A model generated the notes under the pieces. That model did not search any database, had not been told where the DNA came from, and worked only from the letters and a program-made list of their open reading frames with translations. A stretch of DNA of 64,000 nucleotides from Eubacteriaceae bacterium (GTDB taxonomy: Bacteria; Bacillota; Clostridia; Peptostreptococcales; Anaerovoracaceae), in contig CABIXY010000001.1 of assembly GCA_902362805.1 (NCBI GenBank), positions 488,358 through 552,357 on the forward strand, given 5' to 3'. Of this stretch, positions 1 to 9,094 are shown piece after piece. Position 1 is the stretch's first letter; every line of letters starts with the position of its first letter. The translations under genes and the position numbers were made by a program.

Positions 1-1397
1 AAATAGGTCGTCAGGGTCAGCAGGAGCTCCTCATCAGTTTCACCAATCAGTGGTGAGAGCATCTGCAGGTATTTTTCTGTTTCACCATCCAGCGAACTGA
101 TAACGGCCCGGCATTTTCCGGCAAAGTCGATTTCGCTTTTGTTGAAAAAGGATTTGCGGGGATAGATTTTCATCGCTGTCTCGATGTGTTCCGTATAACT
201 GATATAGAGATGCCGCACTTGGGAGGCCGATCCGATATTAGAAAAAAGCGCATAATTTTGCACCGCTTCAAAGCGATTGATTTCCGCTACCACTTCGTCG
301 AGAAGAATATGATCCTTTACCAGATTGTTACTGTAAGAAAAGAGAAAAATGATGTAATTAGCAAAAGAATCGATGATGGCGCTTTTGGCGATATCGTAGA
401 ACCGTTCACGGAGATTTTTAATAAACTGCTCGTTACTCGTCTTTTCTGCAGCGTCCTTATTCAGATTTAAAATGGCAAAAGCATCGTATTCGGATAGACT
501 GATCAGATGATCCTGGCAGATATGTGCGGCCAGATCCAGGTCACCTTCAATCAAAGCAGGGATCAAGGACTCCCTTGCTGTCAGATTCAGGTTGTAATTC
601 CAGACGGCGGCAAACAGCTGAATGATTTCCACAACTTGTTCCATGATGGCGGAAGTCAGGCGGTTGTTTTTGCTGACAGCCAGCAGGAACAGGCGGGCAC
701 CGTCTTTGTTGGTGAAAGGATGCTTGTAATAGCGATAGAGCTGCCCGTCTCTCTCTAGGGTTGTGTATTTGTCTGCTTTGCCGTTGAACATGCATAAGAC
801 TTCTGAAAAGCTGACGGCGTTAGTCTTCGGCCAGTAGGAGCAGCCGATCAGATTATCATCTCCATCACAGAGAAAAAAGGACGCTTTTGCATAGTCAGAG
901 GCCAGCGCCAAGGGGCTGTTTATGGTGCGTTTGGAGGGTGAGAGCTGGGACAACCGTTCCAGAGTGTTATCGACAAAAAAATTCCGGTTTTTCTTGTCCA
1001 TAAAAACCGCCTCCATCACTTCGCTGATGACATCGCTGTACCGCAGGCCCATATCAGCTCCTGGTAGGACGATAATGGGAAAATTGAGTCTATTCGCCGT
1101 CTCTATTAATTTATCGTCGATTCTCTCCAAAATGCGATCTGCGTAGAACAAAACCAATCCTACTTCTCCGCATTTTTTGTATTCTTCCAAAGCTCTACAT
1201 TGTGCATCTACATCATCTTTGATAGAGTAGAGGGCAGACAACAGAAGCTCGTTAGAGATGGAATAACTGTCTCCCGGGGTATCGAATTCAACGACGGAAA
1301 CTGTATTGACAATGCTGTCTATTCCTTTTTCGCCTGCAATGACACTGCCTAAAGATAGGGAGGGCAGCTGCAGACAGTCTTTGATCGTAACACTCAT
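1..1397 (-). CDS. PucR-family transcriptional regulator (3' end outside window)
   Basis: Translating the minus strand from an ATG at 1397 gives an open frame running off the window edge, about 465 residues visible. The start (MSVTIKDCLQLPSLSLG) and the following GEKGIDSIVNTVSVVE are the hallmark of the PucR N-terminal domain, which in known members binds purine-pathway or related ligands. The PucR C-terminal helix-turn-helix would lie beyond position 1 and is not seen. A good ribosome site (AAGGAGA) precedes the start. The gene is divergent from a nucleobase-type permease operon, which fits PucR regulators controlling an adjacent catabolic operon. Family confident; ligand unknown. Confidence 0.8.
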   Translation of the reverse strand, partial: MSVTIKDCLQLPSLSLGSVIAGEKGIDSIVNTVSVVEFDTPGDSYSISNELLLSALYSIKDDVDAQCRALEEYKKCGEVGLVLFYADRILERIDDKLIETANRLNFPIIVLPGADMGLRYSDVISEVMEAVFMDKKNRNFFVDNTLERLSQLSPSKRTINSPLALASDYAKASFFLCDGDDNLIGCSYWPKTNAVSFSEVLCMFNGKADKYTTLERDGQLYRYYKHPFTNKDGARLFLLAVSKNNRLTSAIMEQVVEIIQLFAAVWNYNLNLTARESLIPALIEGDLDLAAHICQDHLISLSEYDAFAILNLNKDAAEKTSNEQFIKNLRERFYDIAKSAIIDSFANYIIFLFSYSNNLVKDHILLDEVVAEINRFEAVQNYALFSNIGSASQVRHLYISYTEHIETAMKIYPRKSFFNKSEIDFAGKCRAVISSLDGETEKYLQMLSPLIGETDEELLLTLTTY

Positions 1398-1510
1398 CGA
1401 TTTCTCCTTTTCTGATTCTCTGCTATTATGGTAACACAGCCCTGCTGCGAAAACAAGAGGTCGATGTGCAGATGCACAAAGTGTAAGGCCGTATTTTGAT
1501 GATATGACGA

Positions 1511-1540
1511 ATGACAAGAGAAAGGGGACAGTGGTAAAAT
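1511..1540 (+). promoter_or_regulatory. probable promoter of the permease operon
   Basis: ATGACA at 1511-1516 and TAAAAT at 1535-1540 are separated by 18 bp, about 45 bp before the permease start. The -10 is preceded by TGG, giving a weak extended -10. It lies in the 189-bp gap shared with the divergent PucR gene, so a PucR operator is expected here, but no clear dyad was recognised. Confidence 0.4.
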
Positions 1541-1586
1541 ACAGAAAATTTAAAAAGTAACCGCTGCAGTGATGAAGGAGGTAAAA

Positions 1587-2873
1587 ATGGAAAAGAAAAA
1601 CAATGCAGAAGCGAATGCATTGACGCCCATAGGAAAAGATGAGCGGAAAAACTGGATTTCTATGGCTTTCGTGCAAGCCGGAATCTGTGTCTGCGTTCCC
1701 TCGTTTCTCGAGGGCGCATTATTGGCCGAAGCTATGCCCGTGTGGCCTGCAATTATTTCTGGTACGCTAGGATATGTGATCGTGGTCGTGGTCATGTCCA
1801 TTCTGGGTATGATGGGCTGCGATCTGGGAATGGCTTCGTGTACTCTGACAAAGTCCACTTTTGGCGACAAAGGCGGCAGATACATTGTCAGCTTGATTTT
1901 TGCCATCAACCTGATCGGCTGGTTTGGTATTCAGAATGGTGTCTGCGGGGAGGCCTTTACTAATTTTATGAGTGAGTACGTGGGCGTCCAGATGCCGCTG
2001 GTCGTATCCAGCATTTTATGGGGACTCATCATGCTGCTGACAGCTGTATTCGGCATGAGTGCTCTGGAAAAACTGGACTATGTGTCCATTCCGTTTCTGA
2101 TCGTGGTCATGGCTTTGGGCACCTACCTGGCAATCAGAGAATACGGCATGTCCGGCATGGGTAAAGAGGTGACCCAGACCATGAGTTTCCTGGGCGGGGT
2201 AGGGTTGTCCTTTAACTTCTATGCAGTGGGTACCATCACTGCTGCTGATATCACCAGATTTCAGAAATCGAGAAAGGATACCATCAAATCCGTCGTCTGG
2301 GGTGTTTTCCCTATGGGTGTCATTACCCTGGTTCTGGGCGTACTGCTGACCAAAATCGCTGACAATTATGATATCAGCATGGTACTCATTGCTGTGGGGA
2401 TTCCGGTTTTCGGAGTGTTATCGCTGATCCTGTCTACCTGGACGACAAATTCTACCAACGCTTACAGCGCGGGGCTGGATATCGTCATGGCTCTTGGTGT
2501 ATCTGACCACAGAAGACGGGAAGTCACCATCATCGCAGGACTGGTGGGAACCGTTCTCGGTGCCGTGGGAATCCTTAACCATATTGAAGGCTTCCTCAGC
2601 TTTTTGTCCTTCCTGGTCTGTCCTGTGGGCGGCGTCATGATGGCGGACTACTGGATCGTCGGCAAAGGGAAAGCTGAAAACTGGCATCCTGTTCAAGGAT
2701 TTAACTGGACAGGAGTGGCCTCCTGGGCCTTGGGGGCAATAATCGCTTACCTGTTTAAAATCGAGTATTTGGGGATTTTAGCAGGCTTCGTCATTTATCT
2801 GATTGTTGAAAAATTTGTACCGTCTCAGTCGAGAGAAACTGGCGGCAGATTGAATAAGGAGAGAGCATCATGA
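1587..2873 (+). CDS. NCS1-family nucleobase (cytosine permease-like) transporter
   Basis: About 428 residues with around twelve hydrophobic segments. The N-terminal part (IGKDERKNWISMAFVQAGIC) and the later FLSFLVCPVGGVMMADYW match the cytosine permease/CodB branch of the nucleobase:cation symporter-1 family, which imports pyrimidines, purines or hydantoins. An in-frame GTG lies 18 bp upstream, but AAGGAGG at 1575-1581 is correctly spaced only for the ATG at 1587. The stop codon overlaps the next start (ATGA), so translation of the DUF917 gene is coupled. The substrate cannot be read from sequence; the DUF917 and PucR neighbours suggest a nucleobase or hydantoin-type ring compound. Confidence 0.85.
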   Translation: MEKKNNAEANALTPIGKDERKNWISMAFVQAGICVCVPSFLEGALLAEAMPVWPAIISGTLGYVIVVVVMSILGMMGCDLGMASCTLTKSTFGDKGGRYIVSLIFAINLIGWFGIQNGVCGEAFTNFMSEYVGVQMPLVVSSILWGLIMLLTAVFGMSALEKLDYVSIPFLIVVMALGTYLAIREYGMSGMGKEVTQTMSFLGGVGLSFNFYAVGTITAADITRFQKSRKDTIKSVVWGVFPMGVITLVLGVLLTKIADNYDISMVLIAVGIPVFGVLSLILSTWTTNSTNAYSAGLDIVMALGVSDHRRREVTIIAGLVGTVLGAVGILNHIEGFLSFLSFLVCPVGGVMMADYWIVGKGKAENWHPVQGFNWTGVASWALGAIIAYLFKIEYLGILAGFVIYLIVEKFVPSQSRETGGRLNKERAS

Positions 2874-3979
2874 AAACATTGACAAAACAAAACATTATCG
2901 ATATTCTTTACGGCTGCACCGTTTTAGGTACAGGGGGCGGCGGAAATCTGGAAGAGGGCCTTGCCATGATGGAGCAGGATTTTCAAGAGGGCAGACAGCT
3001 GCGGCTTGCAGATCTGGACGAACTGCCGGACAATGCTTACATCGCTACGCCTTACGGCTGCGGTGCACCGCCAGCCTTAGATGCAGAAGAGGATGAAAAG
3101 TACAAGAGACTTCCACACCTGGGATATCCGGCATCCATATTGGCCTTCAGAAGCTTGGAGGAGCACTTCGGCGAGAAGTTCTTTGCTGTATCTTCCACAG
3201 AACTGGGCGGCTCCAATACTGCAGAAGCTTTACATACGGCATGCCAGCTGGAGCTGCCGCTGATGGACGCAGACCCGGCGGGAAGGTCGGTGCCGGAATT
3301 GCAGCATTCCACTTATTTTGTAAAGAACAAGCCGATTACACCCATGGCTGTAGCTACCGACTACGGTGATGTGGTAATCTTGAAAGACGCAGTGGACGAC
3401 TTCAGAGCAGAGGAAATTACGAGAGCGATCGCTGTAGTGAGCAATTCCATGGTAGGCGTGGCGGATCATCCGATGAAAGGACAGGACTATAAAGAGTCCA
3501 TCATTCCTGGCGCCATCAGCTATGCGATGAAAATCGGAGAAATTCTGAGGGAAGAACGTGAAGCAGGCAAAAGCGGTGAAAAAGTAGCGAAAGCCATCAC
3601 GGAAAACATGGAAGGCAAATTCTTGTTCAAGGGAAATGTAGAAAAAACACCTTGGGAACAGAGAGATGGCTTTAACTATGGGGAAATCTATCTCAGCGGA
3701 AAAGGCGATTACGAAGGCGAAGCGTATAAAATTTGCTTTAAAAACGAAAATATTATATCATATAGGAATGACGAGGTGGACGTGGTGGTTCCCGATTTGA
3801 TCTGCATGGTAGATAAAGACGGTAAGCCGCTGACGACGCCAAACTTTGAAGAGGGTATGGAACTGAACATCTTTGTGCTGCCGGCCCCGGAAATCTGGAC
3901 CACAGAGGCTGGACTTGCGTGTTTTGGTCCAAGACACTTTGGACTGGAGGTTCCGTATATCCCTTTTAATAAAAAATAG
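2870..3979 (+). CDS. DUF917 (S-Me-THD-like) family protein
   Basis: 369 residues, the usual length for the DUF917 / S-methyl-thiohydantoin desulfurase-like family. The N-terminal YGCTVLGTGGGGNLEEGLAM is the family signature; a second conserved stretch, ISYAMKIGEILR, lies near residue 220. Members are often encoded beside hydantoinase/oxoprolinase genes and nucleobase permeases, and a few act on hydantoin-like rings. It overlaps the permease stop by four bases and is followed after 9 bp by a peptidase gene. An enzymatic role in ring-compound catabolism is inference. No hydantoinase subunits are present next to it, which is unusual for the strict hydantoinase association. Confidence 0.75.
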   Translation: MKTLTKQNIIDILYGCTVLGTGGGGNLEEGLAMMEQDFQEGRQLRLADLDELPDNAYIATPYGCGAPPALDAEEDEKYKRLPHLGYPASILAFRSLEEHFGEKFFAVSSTELGGSNTAEALHTACQLELPLMDADPAGRSVPELQHSTYFVKNKPITPMAVATDYGDVVILKDAVDDFRAEEITRAIAVVSNSMVGVADHPMKGQDYKESIIPGAISYAMKIGEILREEREAGKSGEKVAKAITENMEGKFLFKGNVEKTPWEQRDGFNYGEIYLSGKGDYEGEAYKICFKNENIISYRNDEVDVVVPDLICMVDKDGKPLTTPNFEEGMELNIFVLPAPEIWTTEAGLACFGPRHFGLEVPYIPFNKK

Positions 3980-3988
3980 AGGTGAAAT

Positions 3989-5248
3989 ATGGCTTATATC
4001 AAAGAAGACAACATGTTGCAGGATCTGAAAGGCCTTGTCTCCATTGAGAGTGTCAGCGGACAGCCGGAAGGCCCGCTGCCCTTTGGCAGGGGACCCCATC
4101 TTGCGTTGGAATACTGCTTAGAACTATGCAGTAAATTAGGCTTCCGCACCAAGAGATGTGAAAACTACATGGGTTATGCCGAAATCGGTGAAGGAGACAA
4201 GCTGATGGGTATTCTGGTACATCTGGACGTGGTGCCGGCCGGCCCCGGCTGGACGGTGGAACCCTTTGACACCACGATCAAAGGAGATCGAATTTATGGG
4301 CGAGGAGTTATCGACGATAAAGGTCCTGCCATTGCTGCGATCTATGCGATGAAGGAACTTGCGGACAGCGGAAAACCTCTGGGCAAGCGGGTGCGGATCA
4401 TCTTCGGCTGCTCCGAGGAGACGGGCGAGTGGAAGGACATGGAATATTATAAGACCCATGAGGAACTGCCGGACTTCGGATTTACGCCTGACGCTGACTT
4501 CCCACTGATCTACGCAGAAAAAGGGATTCTGGACCTGGTACTGCGGATGCCAAAAGATCAATCCGGTCTCGTATCAGTGGAAGGTGGTGAAGCACCCAAC
4601 ATGGTGGCCGGTAAATGCGAGGCTGTCTATTTAGATGAGAACGGCATGGAGCACGCTTTGATGAGAGAGGGAAAGTCTGCCCATGGCAGTATGCCTTGGC
4701 TGGGTGAAAACGCTATCAGTCTTGTGATGAAGGAACTTCACGGCAGGTTTGCGGACTTTTACAACGATGCCATCGGTCTCACTTACGACGGCTCTTTGCT
4801 GAACTGCAAACTGTCCGATGAACAGAGCGGAGAAATAACCATCAATCCTGGTGTGATCAAAGCGGATGCGGAGTGGGTCTACTTGGCTTTGGATATCCGT
4901 TATCCGATCAGTTTTACGGCAGAAGAAGTGGAGAGACGCATTAGACAACGCGCGGAACCGTATGGGGTAGAGGTCCATGTGGCAGGCGGGGAGCGTTCTG
5001 TCTTCTTGGACAAGGACAGCGAGTTTATCCAGGGACTGTTAGCTGCTTATCGTGAGGTCACAGGTGATGACAGCGAGCCAATGGTCATGGGCGGCGGCAC
5101 TTATGCCAGAGCCATGGACAATATCGTCGCTTTCGGACCGGTATTCCCAGGCAGGGAATGTACGGAACACCAGCCTGACGAGTATATTTTGATTGATGAC
5201 CTTTACAAAGCGCGTGAAATCTACAGAATGGCTATTGAGAGAGCTTAG
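3989..5248 (+). CDS. M20-family (PepV/Sapep-like) dipeptidase
   Basis: 419 residues. Metal-binding motifs of the M20 family are visible in order: LVHLDVVPAG (His and Asp, near residue 77), YGRGVIDDKGP (bridging Asp), CSEETGEWKDM (catalytic and metal-binding Glu), PDADFP, and a C-terminal MGGGTYARAM with EHQPDEYI. This is the PepV/Xaa-His dipeptidase branch, cytosolic zinc enzymes that split dipeptides. Members are commonly about 465 residues, so this is a shorter version. AGAGGTG precedes the ATG. It is third in the permease operon and may process an imported peptide or carbamoyl-amino acid; that link is inference. Confidence 0.85.
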   Translation: MAYIKEDNMLQDLKGLVSIESVSGQPEGPLPFGRGPHLALEYCLELCSKLGFRTKRCENYMGYAEIGEGDKLMGILVHLDVVPAGPGWTVEPFDTTIKGDRIYGRGVIDDKGPAIAAIYAMKELADSGKPLGKRVRIIFGCSEETGEWKDMEYYKTHEELPDFGFTPDADFPLIYAEKGILDLVLRMPKDQSGLVSVEGGEAPNMVAGKCEAVYLDENGMEHALMREGKSAHGSMPWLGENAISLVMKELHGRFADFYNDAIGLTYDGSLLNCKLSDEQSGEITINPGVIKADAEWVYLALDIRYPISFTAEEVERRIRQRAEPYGVEVHVAGGERSVFLDKDSEFIQGLLAAYREVTGDDSEPMVMGGGTYARAMDNIVAFGPVFPGRECTEHQPDEYILIDDLYKAREIYRMAIERA

Positions 5249-5319
5249 AGGCCTGGGCAGCGTTTACTTTGGCTTGTCCGGGGTATCATATATCTATTAC
5301 AACGCAGGAGGAAATTCTC

Positions 5320-5580
5320 ATGAAGAAAGTTTTGATGATGATACTGGAAAGCTGCCCTTATTGCCAGCAGGCCTTGGAGATGATGGACCAGCTGCAGGAG
5401 GCACATCCGGAATACAAGGCTGTGGAGGTGCGTATTGCTGATGAAGAGCGAGAAAGCGCTTTAGCCGATACGTTGGACTACTATTACGTGCCGACCTATT
5501 ATGTAGATGGAAAGAAGATGCACGAAGGAGTGCCGACATTAGAAAAGGTACAGGCCGTCTATGAAGAAGCATTAAAATAA
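5320..5580 (+). CDS. glutaredoxin-like thioredoxin-fold protein
   Basis: 86 residues starting MKKVLMMILESCPYCQQALEMM. The CPYC redox motif near residue 13 and a later cis-proline segment (YYVPTYYVDGK) mark a glutaredoxin/thioredoxin fold. A longer in-frame start exists upstream, but GGAGGA at 5308-5313 places initiation at 5320. It follows the dipeptidase by 71 bp and ends directly at a terminator, so it is probably the last gene of the operon. Likely a cytosolic disulfide reductase or a small electron carrier; the partner is unknown. Confidence 0.8.
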   Translation: MKKVLMMILESCPYCQQALEMMDQLQEAHPEYKAVEVRIADEERESALADTLDYYYVPTYYVDGKKMHEGVPTLEKVQAVYEEALK

Positions 5581-5600
5581 GGAGCCGGAAGGCTCCTTTT
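5581..5600 (+). terminator. intrinsic terminator after glutaredoxin gene
   Basis: GGAGCC-GGAA-GGCTCC followed by TTTT immediately after the stop codon; the convergent NYN gene ends 15 bp further on. Confidence 0.8.
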
Positions 5601-5614
5601 ATCATTGCACAGCT

Positions 5615-7018
5615 TTATTTCCAGGAATTCAGTTCCACGCGGACCTCTCCGTTGTCATCGATGACAAGGCGCATAGACTTCAGGTATTTATCGAAAAATT
5701 GTTTCTTCTCTTCGTCGGAGAGGGTTACTCTGGTAGCTTGCAGGATGTGATTCATCAGGTCCTGCACATTGAACTTTACGGTAAAGTCCAGGTATTTTCT
5801 CGTCTCCCTGATCAGTGCGTTGACGATGATATCCTGGTTGTCACCAGAGTAGAAGTCATCGAGAAAACAATAGAAAATACCTGACGTTGCCAGAGCTGTT
5901 TTCATATCCGGACCGCATTTTTCCCGTTCAATCATGACGAGAAAATGGGCGTCTGGCAGAGCGGAGATTAAACCCCAATAATCAGAGTCGCTGGAGACGA
6001 TGACGAAGGAATCTGTCTTGTTTTGGTAGAATTCTTTGCAGGCATCGGCGGTGAGACGGATATCCACTAGCGACTTGTTCTGTTTGATGCGTTCAATGAC
6101 GATGTGCTCAATGGGAACGTGAACATATTGCTCTAAGATCGTCCAAGCATCAGTGGTATGTACATCATCGAAGAGCACAATGCGGGCGATTTTTTCCAGC
6201 ATGGCTGATTCCAAATGATTAAACACGGCACACAACTTATATGGATCTGAATTTTCACAGTCTACGACGACCACGGTGCGGCCGCTGTCCTCGAGAAATT
6301 GATAGATATTGCCTTTTGTACGACTGCCAGCATCAGATACTTTGCTGAAATCCTCAAATTTATCAAAATTCCATTCGTATAATAATGTTACAAATTTTTT
6401 ATCGTTGTAGAGAATATTCCCCTGATCTGACGGCGGCCAGTTCATGTACATGCGGTAAGGGTAATAATTCTTGTTCATGTAATAAACGTTAGCAGCATCC
6501 TTGGTGCCTTCTTCTGTCAGACCATTGGGCATGATGAAGATTTCTCTCAAATACTGCCATTTGAGCCACATAGGGAAAAAGTCTTTACAGTTGTTGATCC
6601 TATCCATGATAAGGCGGTTGATGTCTATGACATAATGTACGAGCTTTGCATGCGTTTTTACTATGCTGATATGATCTCTTTCCAATTCTGTGATTGCATC
6701 AATAGGAATCAGTTCTGGCATGGACATGAGTCCTTTATACTCAAAGGTCATTTTTTCATTGATATATCCAAAATTTCTCTCTATGGCCGTTCTCAGCATA
6801 CATAGGTTGCGTATGATGCGAGCACTTTTTTCTTTTTCTAATCTCTCATAAATCTCTGGTCTCGGCGAACCGAACTCGTTCTGAAAAATCTTCTCTGGTA
6901 CGCCTAGCAGATAGGCGACGGTGGATACAATGGTATAGGTATTTCTAAAATAGATATCCGCTGTTGCTTCGCTGTTCTGGCTCTGCAAGCTGCTGACTTC
7001 GTTCAAATCTCTGTTCAT
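5615..7018 (-). CDS. NYN-domain (PIN-like) putative RNase
   Basis: 467 residues. From about residue 245 the sequence has a NYN/PIN-like nuclease core: TVVVVDCENSDPYKL supplies a first acidic residue, and VIVSSDSDYWGLISAL carries the conserved SxDxD motif. NYN domains are metal-dependent ribonucleases related to PIN domains. The N-terminal 240 residues are not recognised; they look helical and contain NTYTIVSTVAYLLG and many charged residues. The start is set by AAGGAGGG eight bases upstream. It stands alone, convergent with the preceding operon and divergent from an M20 gene. RNA processing or defence is possible; the target is unknown. Confidence 0.65.
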   Translation of the reverse strand: MNRDLNEVSSLQSQNSEATADIYFRNTYTIVSTVAYLLGVPEKIFQNEFGSPRPEIYERLEKEKSARIIRNLCMLRTAIERNFGYINEKMTFEYKGLMSMPELIPIDAITELERDHISIVKTHAKLVHYVIDINRLIMDRINNCKDFFPMWLKWQYLREIFIMPNGLTEEGTKDAANVYYMNKNYYPYRMYMNWPPSDQGNILYNDKKFVTLLYEWNFDKFEDFSKVSDAGSRTKGNIYQFLEDSGRTVVVVDCENSDPYKLCAVFNHLESAMLEKIARIVLFDDVHTTDAWTILEQYVHVPIEHIVIERIKQNKSLVDIRLTADACKEFYQNKTDSFVIVSSDSDYWGLISALPDAHFLVMIEREKCGPDMKTALATSGIFYCFLDDFYSGDNQDIIVNALIRETRKYLDFTVKFNVQDLMNHILQATRVTLSDEEKKQFFDKYLKSMRLVIDDNGEVRVELNSWK

Positions 7019-7059
7019 CTTTCCCTCCTTATATTATAATTTTAAAAGTTTACCTTCTC

Positions 7060-7083
7060 AATATTACAGCAATGATGTAATAT
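7060..7083. repeat. AT-rich inverted repeat in divergent promoter region
   Basis: AATATTAC (7060-7067) and GTAATAT (7077-7083) form a dyad about 40 bp upstream of the NYN gene start, in the 227-bp AT-rich gap between two divergent genes. It could be an operator; no regulator can be assigned. Confidence 0.35.
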
Positions 7084-7245
7084 ATTATTGTGATAGTGTA
7101 TTGGTATAAAATAAGTATAACATATAATCTTTCTCTTTCTGTGAAAAATATGGTGAATTGACCTAAATTTCTGTATTGCTTATAAAATTTACAGTTATGG
7201 TGAAATTTGAGTATAAAAGAGAAAGGTAAAAGTAAGGAGCGTATT

Positions 7246-8367
7246 ATGGGATTAAATTTAGAGGGTTATTTAAGAGATTTGAAATATATCATCAATACAG
7301 ACAGCGGTTCCAATGACATTGACGGAAATAACAGGATTGCCGAATTTTTTGCACAGGCTTTTGAGAAAGCGGGATTTGATGTGAAGAGGGAGGAAGTCGG
7401 TCCCCTGCAGCGGCCTGTAATGATTGCTGTGACACCAGGGGCCAAAGAATATGAATTTTATTTGGGCGGACATATGGATACCGTCTTTCCTGCGGGGACT
7501 GCAGCAGAGAGACCTTTTCGAAGAGATGGCGACTTAGTATATGGTCCGGGAACGGTGGACATGAAGGCCGGCGCGCTGCTGATACTCTATATTGCCAGGG
7601 AGATCATGCGGACTGTCCCGCAGCTTCGTCTGTGTATTGTTCTCAATAGTGACGAAGAGCTGGGATCGATAGATTCTGTCGATGTACTGCGGCGCTGGGG
7701 CGCCAGATGTAAAAGAGCGCTGATTTTCGAGGGTGGACGCAAAGAGGGCCGACTGGTCAATCAGAGGAAGGGCATTGCCAAATTTCAAATTGAAATTGAA
7801 GGCATCGCCTCTCATTCTGGAACCGCACCAAAGCAAGGTGCCAGCGCCATCGTGGAACTGGCCGGCTGGATTACGAAATTGGATAAGCTGAAGAATTACG
7901 AAAGAGGAACGACGATTAATGTGGGGCTGGTAGAAGGCGGCACTGCTCTGAATATGGTCGCACCTTACAGCAAAGCATTGGTAGAAGTGAGATATGTAGA
8001 AGCTCGTGAATATCAACGTTTTCTCCGCGCACTGCAGCGCATGGAGGAGAAACCTTTTGTGGAGAGGACGAAAGTAAAAGTCACCCAGCTGAGCCACTAT
8101 CCGCCGCTAGTTCCCACAGAGAAAACAAAGGCGCTGATGAAACAGCTTGAACAGTTCAACTTGGAATATGTAAAAGCTGGCGGCACGTCAGATGCAAATC
8201 GACTTGCCAGTCTGGATATTCCCATTCTAGATGGCTGCGGTCCTCAAGGTGGTTTTCCTCACAGTGAGAAGGAGTTCTTGTCAATCCAGACGGCAGTCGA
8301 ACGATTTGACTTAATGTGTGCGATCATCAAATCGGTAGGTGATGCTGCACCTAATTCCAAAGAGTGA
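7246..8367 (+). CDS. M20-family metallocarboxypeptidase (CPG2-like)
   Basis: 373 residues. Zinc-site motifs of the carboxypeptidase G2/ArgE group occur in order: LGGHMDTVFPAG near residue 80, GPGTVDMKAG, NSDEELGS (catalytic Glu), FEGGRKEG, and a C-terminal GCGPQGGFPHSEKEF. The dimerisation insert begins after LVNQRKGIAKFQ. An upstream TTG start is open, but AAGGAGC supports the ATG at 7246. The reaction is probably removal of a C-terminal glutamate or similar amino acid from peptides or folate-like compounds; the substrate is not determinable. Its 3' end overlaps the convergent vanXY-like gene by 17 bp. Confidence 0.85.
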   Translation: MGLNLEGYLRDLKYIINTDSGSNDIDGNNRIAEFFAQAFEKAGFDVKREEVGPLQRPVMIAVTPGAKEYEFYLGGHMDTVFPAGTAAERPFRRDGDLVYGPGTVDMKAGALLILYIAREIMRTVPQLRLCIVLNSDEELGSIDSVDVLRRWGARCKRALIFEGGRKEGRLVNQRKGIAKFQIEIEGIASHSGTAPKQGASAIVELAGWITKLDKLKNYERGTTINVGLVEGGTALNMVAPYSKALVEVRYVEAREYQRFLRALQRMEEKPFVERTKVKVTQLSHYPPLVPTEKTKALMKQLEQFNLEYVKAGGTSDANRLASLDIPILDGCGPQGGFPHSEKEFLSIQTAVERFDLMCAIIKSVGDAAPNSKE

Positions 8368-9094
8368 CGATGCAGCCGTCGATGTTGTTGCCGGAAATCT
8401 CAGTGATGGCCTCATCTGCTACCTGGATTTCTGACTGTGCTTCGGGCACGTAAGCAATTTCAATCTGCCGCCTCCCGCACTGCACTTTTAAAAGGCTGTC
8501 ATCCGTAGAAAAACGTTTGATATACTCCATATATTCTTCAAGACAGAGTCCCAGGCTTTCCATAATTTCGGAGTGCGGATACCCCACATATCTGAAATGC
8601 CAAGGCTCACAGGCGATATGGGTAATCTCCTCCTTCTCTTCGGTGTAGCGCTGTATAAAGCCGTATTTTGAGGCCAGACGGCGGAAATCGCCACAGACAC
8701 CTTTGTCGGGAAAATCAGGACAGAGGAAATCGATGTAGTCAGCCTTCTGTCCCAGATCGATGGCCAGGCCGCTTTGATGTTCGCTGCAGCCAGGCTTTGC
8801 GACGAACTTGCCTGTAAATTCTGCTCCGTTGTCTGCCAGGGAGTCCCGATAGATTTCTTCTTGCTCGGACAGAGGGCGGTAACCGCTGACCGGGATGATG
8901 CTGTCTAACCCATTGACCGTCTTTAGAATCTGACGCAGACAGGCGGAGGCCTTGATTTGGAGAAGAACTTGCGGGAATGTATCCAAAATCGGCACACAGG
9001 GCGGTGCCTCCTCATCCTGAAGAGGCCAAAGCCCGCTGACCAAAATCAAATTCCCTTTATATTTATCCCCTTTTGAAAATTTGATCGTTCTCAT
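8351..9094 (-). CDS. vanXY: VanXY-type D,D-dipeptidase/D,D-carboxypeptidase
   Basis: 247 residues, starting MRTIKFSKGDKYKGNL after a TAATG stop-start overlap with vanG. It has the M15B zinc-peptidase motifs: SEHQSGLAIDLG (metal His and Asp) and IACEPWHFRYVG (catalytic Glu and metal His). The size and cytosolic character (no signal peptide or membrane anchor) fit VanXY, the bifunctional enzyme of vanC/vanG clusters that removes D-Ala-D-Ala and trims pentapeptides, so that D-Ala-D-Ser ends dominate. It is the last gene of the cluster; vanT would normally follow, but the next gene is a convergent M20 peptidase. Confidence 0.8.
   Translation of the reverse strand: MRTIKFSKGDKYKGNLILVSGLWPLQDEEAPPCVPILDTFPQVLLQIKASACLRQILKTVNGLDSIIPVSGYRPLSEQEEIYRDSLADNGAEFTGKFVAKPGCSEHQSGLAIDLGQKADYIDFLCPDFPDKGVCGDFRRLASKYGFIQRYTEEKEEITHIACEPWHFRYVGYPHSEIMESLGLCLEEYMEYIKRFSTDDSLLKVQCGRRQIEIAYVPEAQSEIQVADEAITEISGNNIDGCIVTLWN

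Noticed and set aside
5193-5441. Overlapping frame covering the glutaredoxin gene start
   Set aside because: Competes with a CPYC protein that has a proper ribosome site and length; the alternate frame has no family match.
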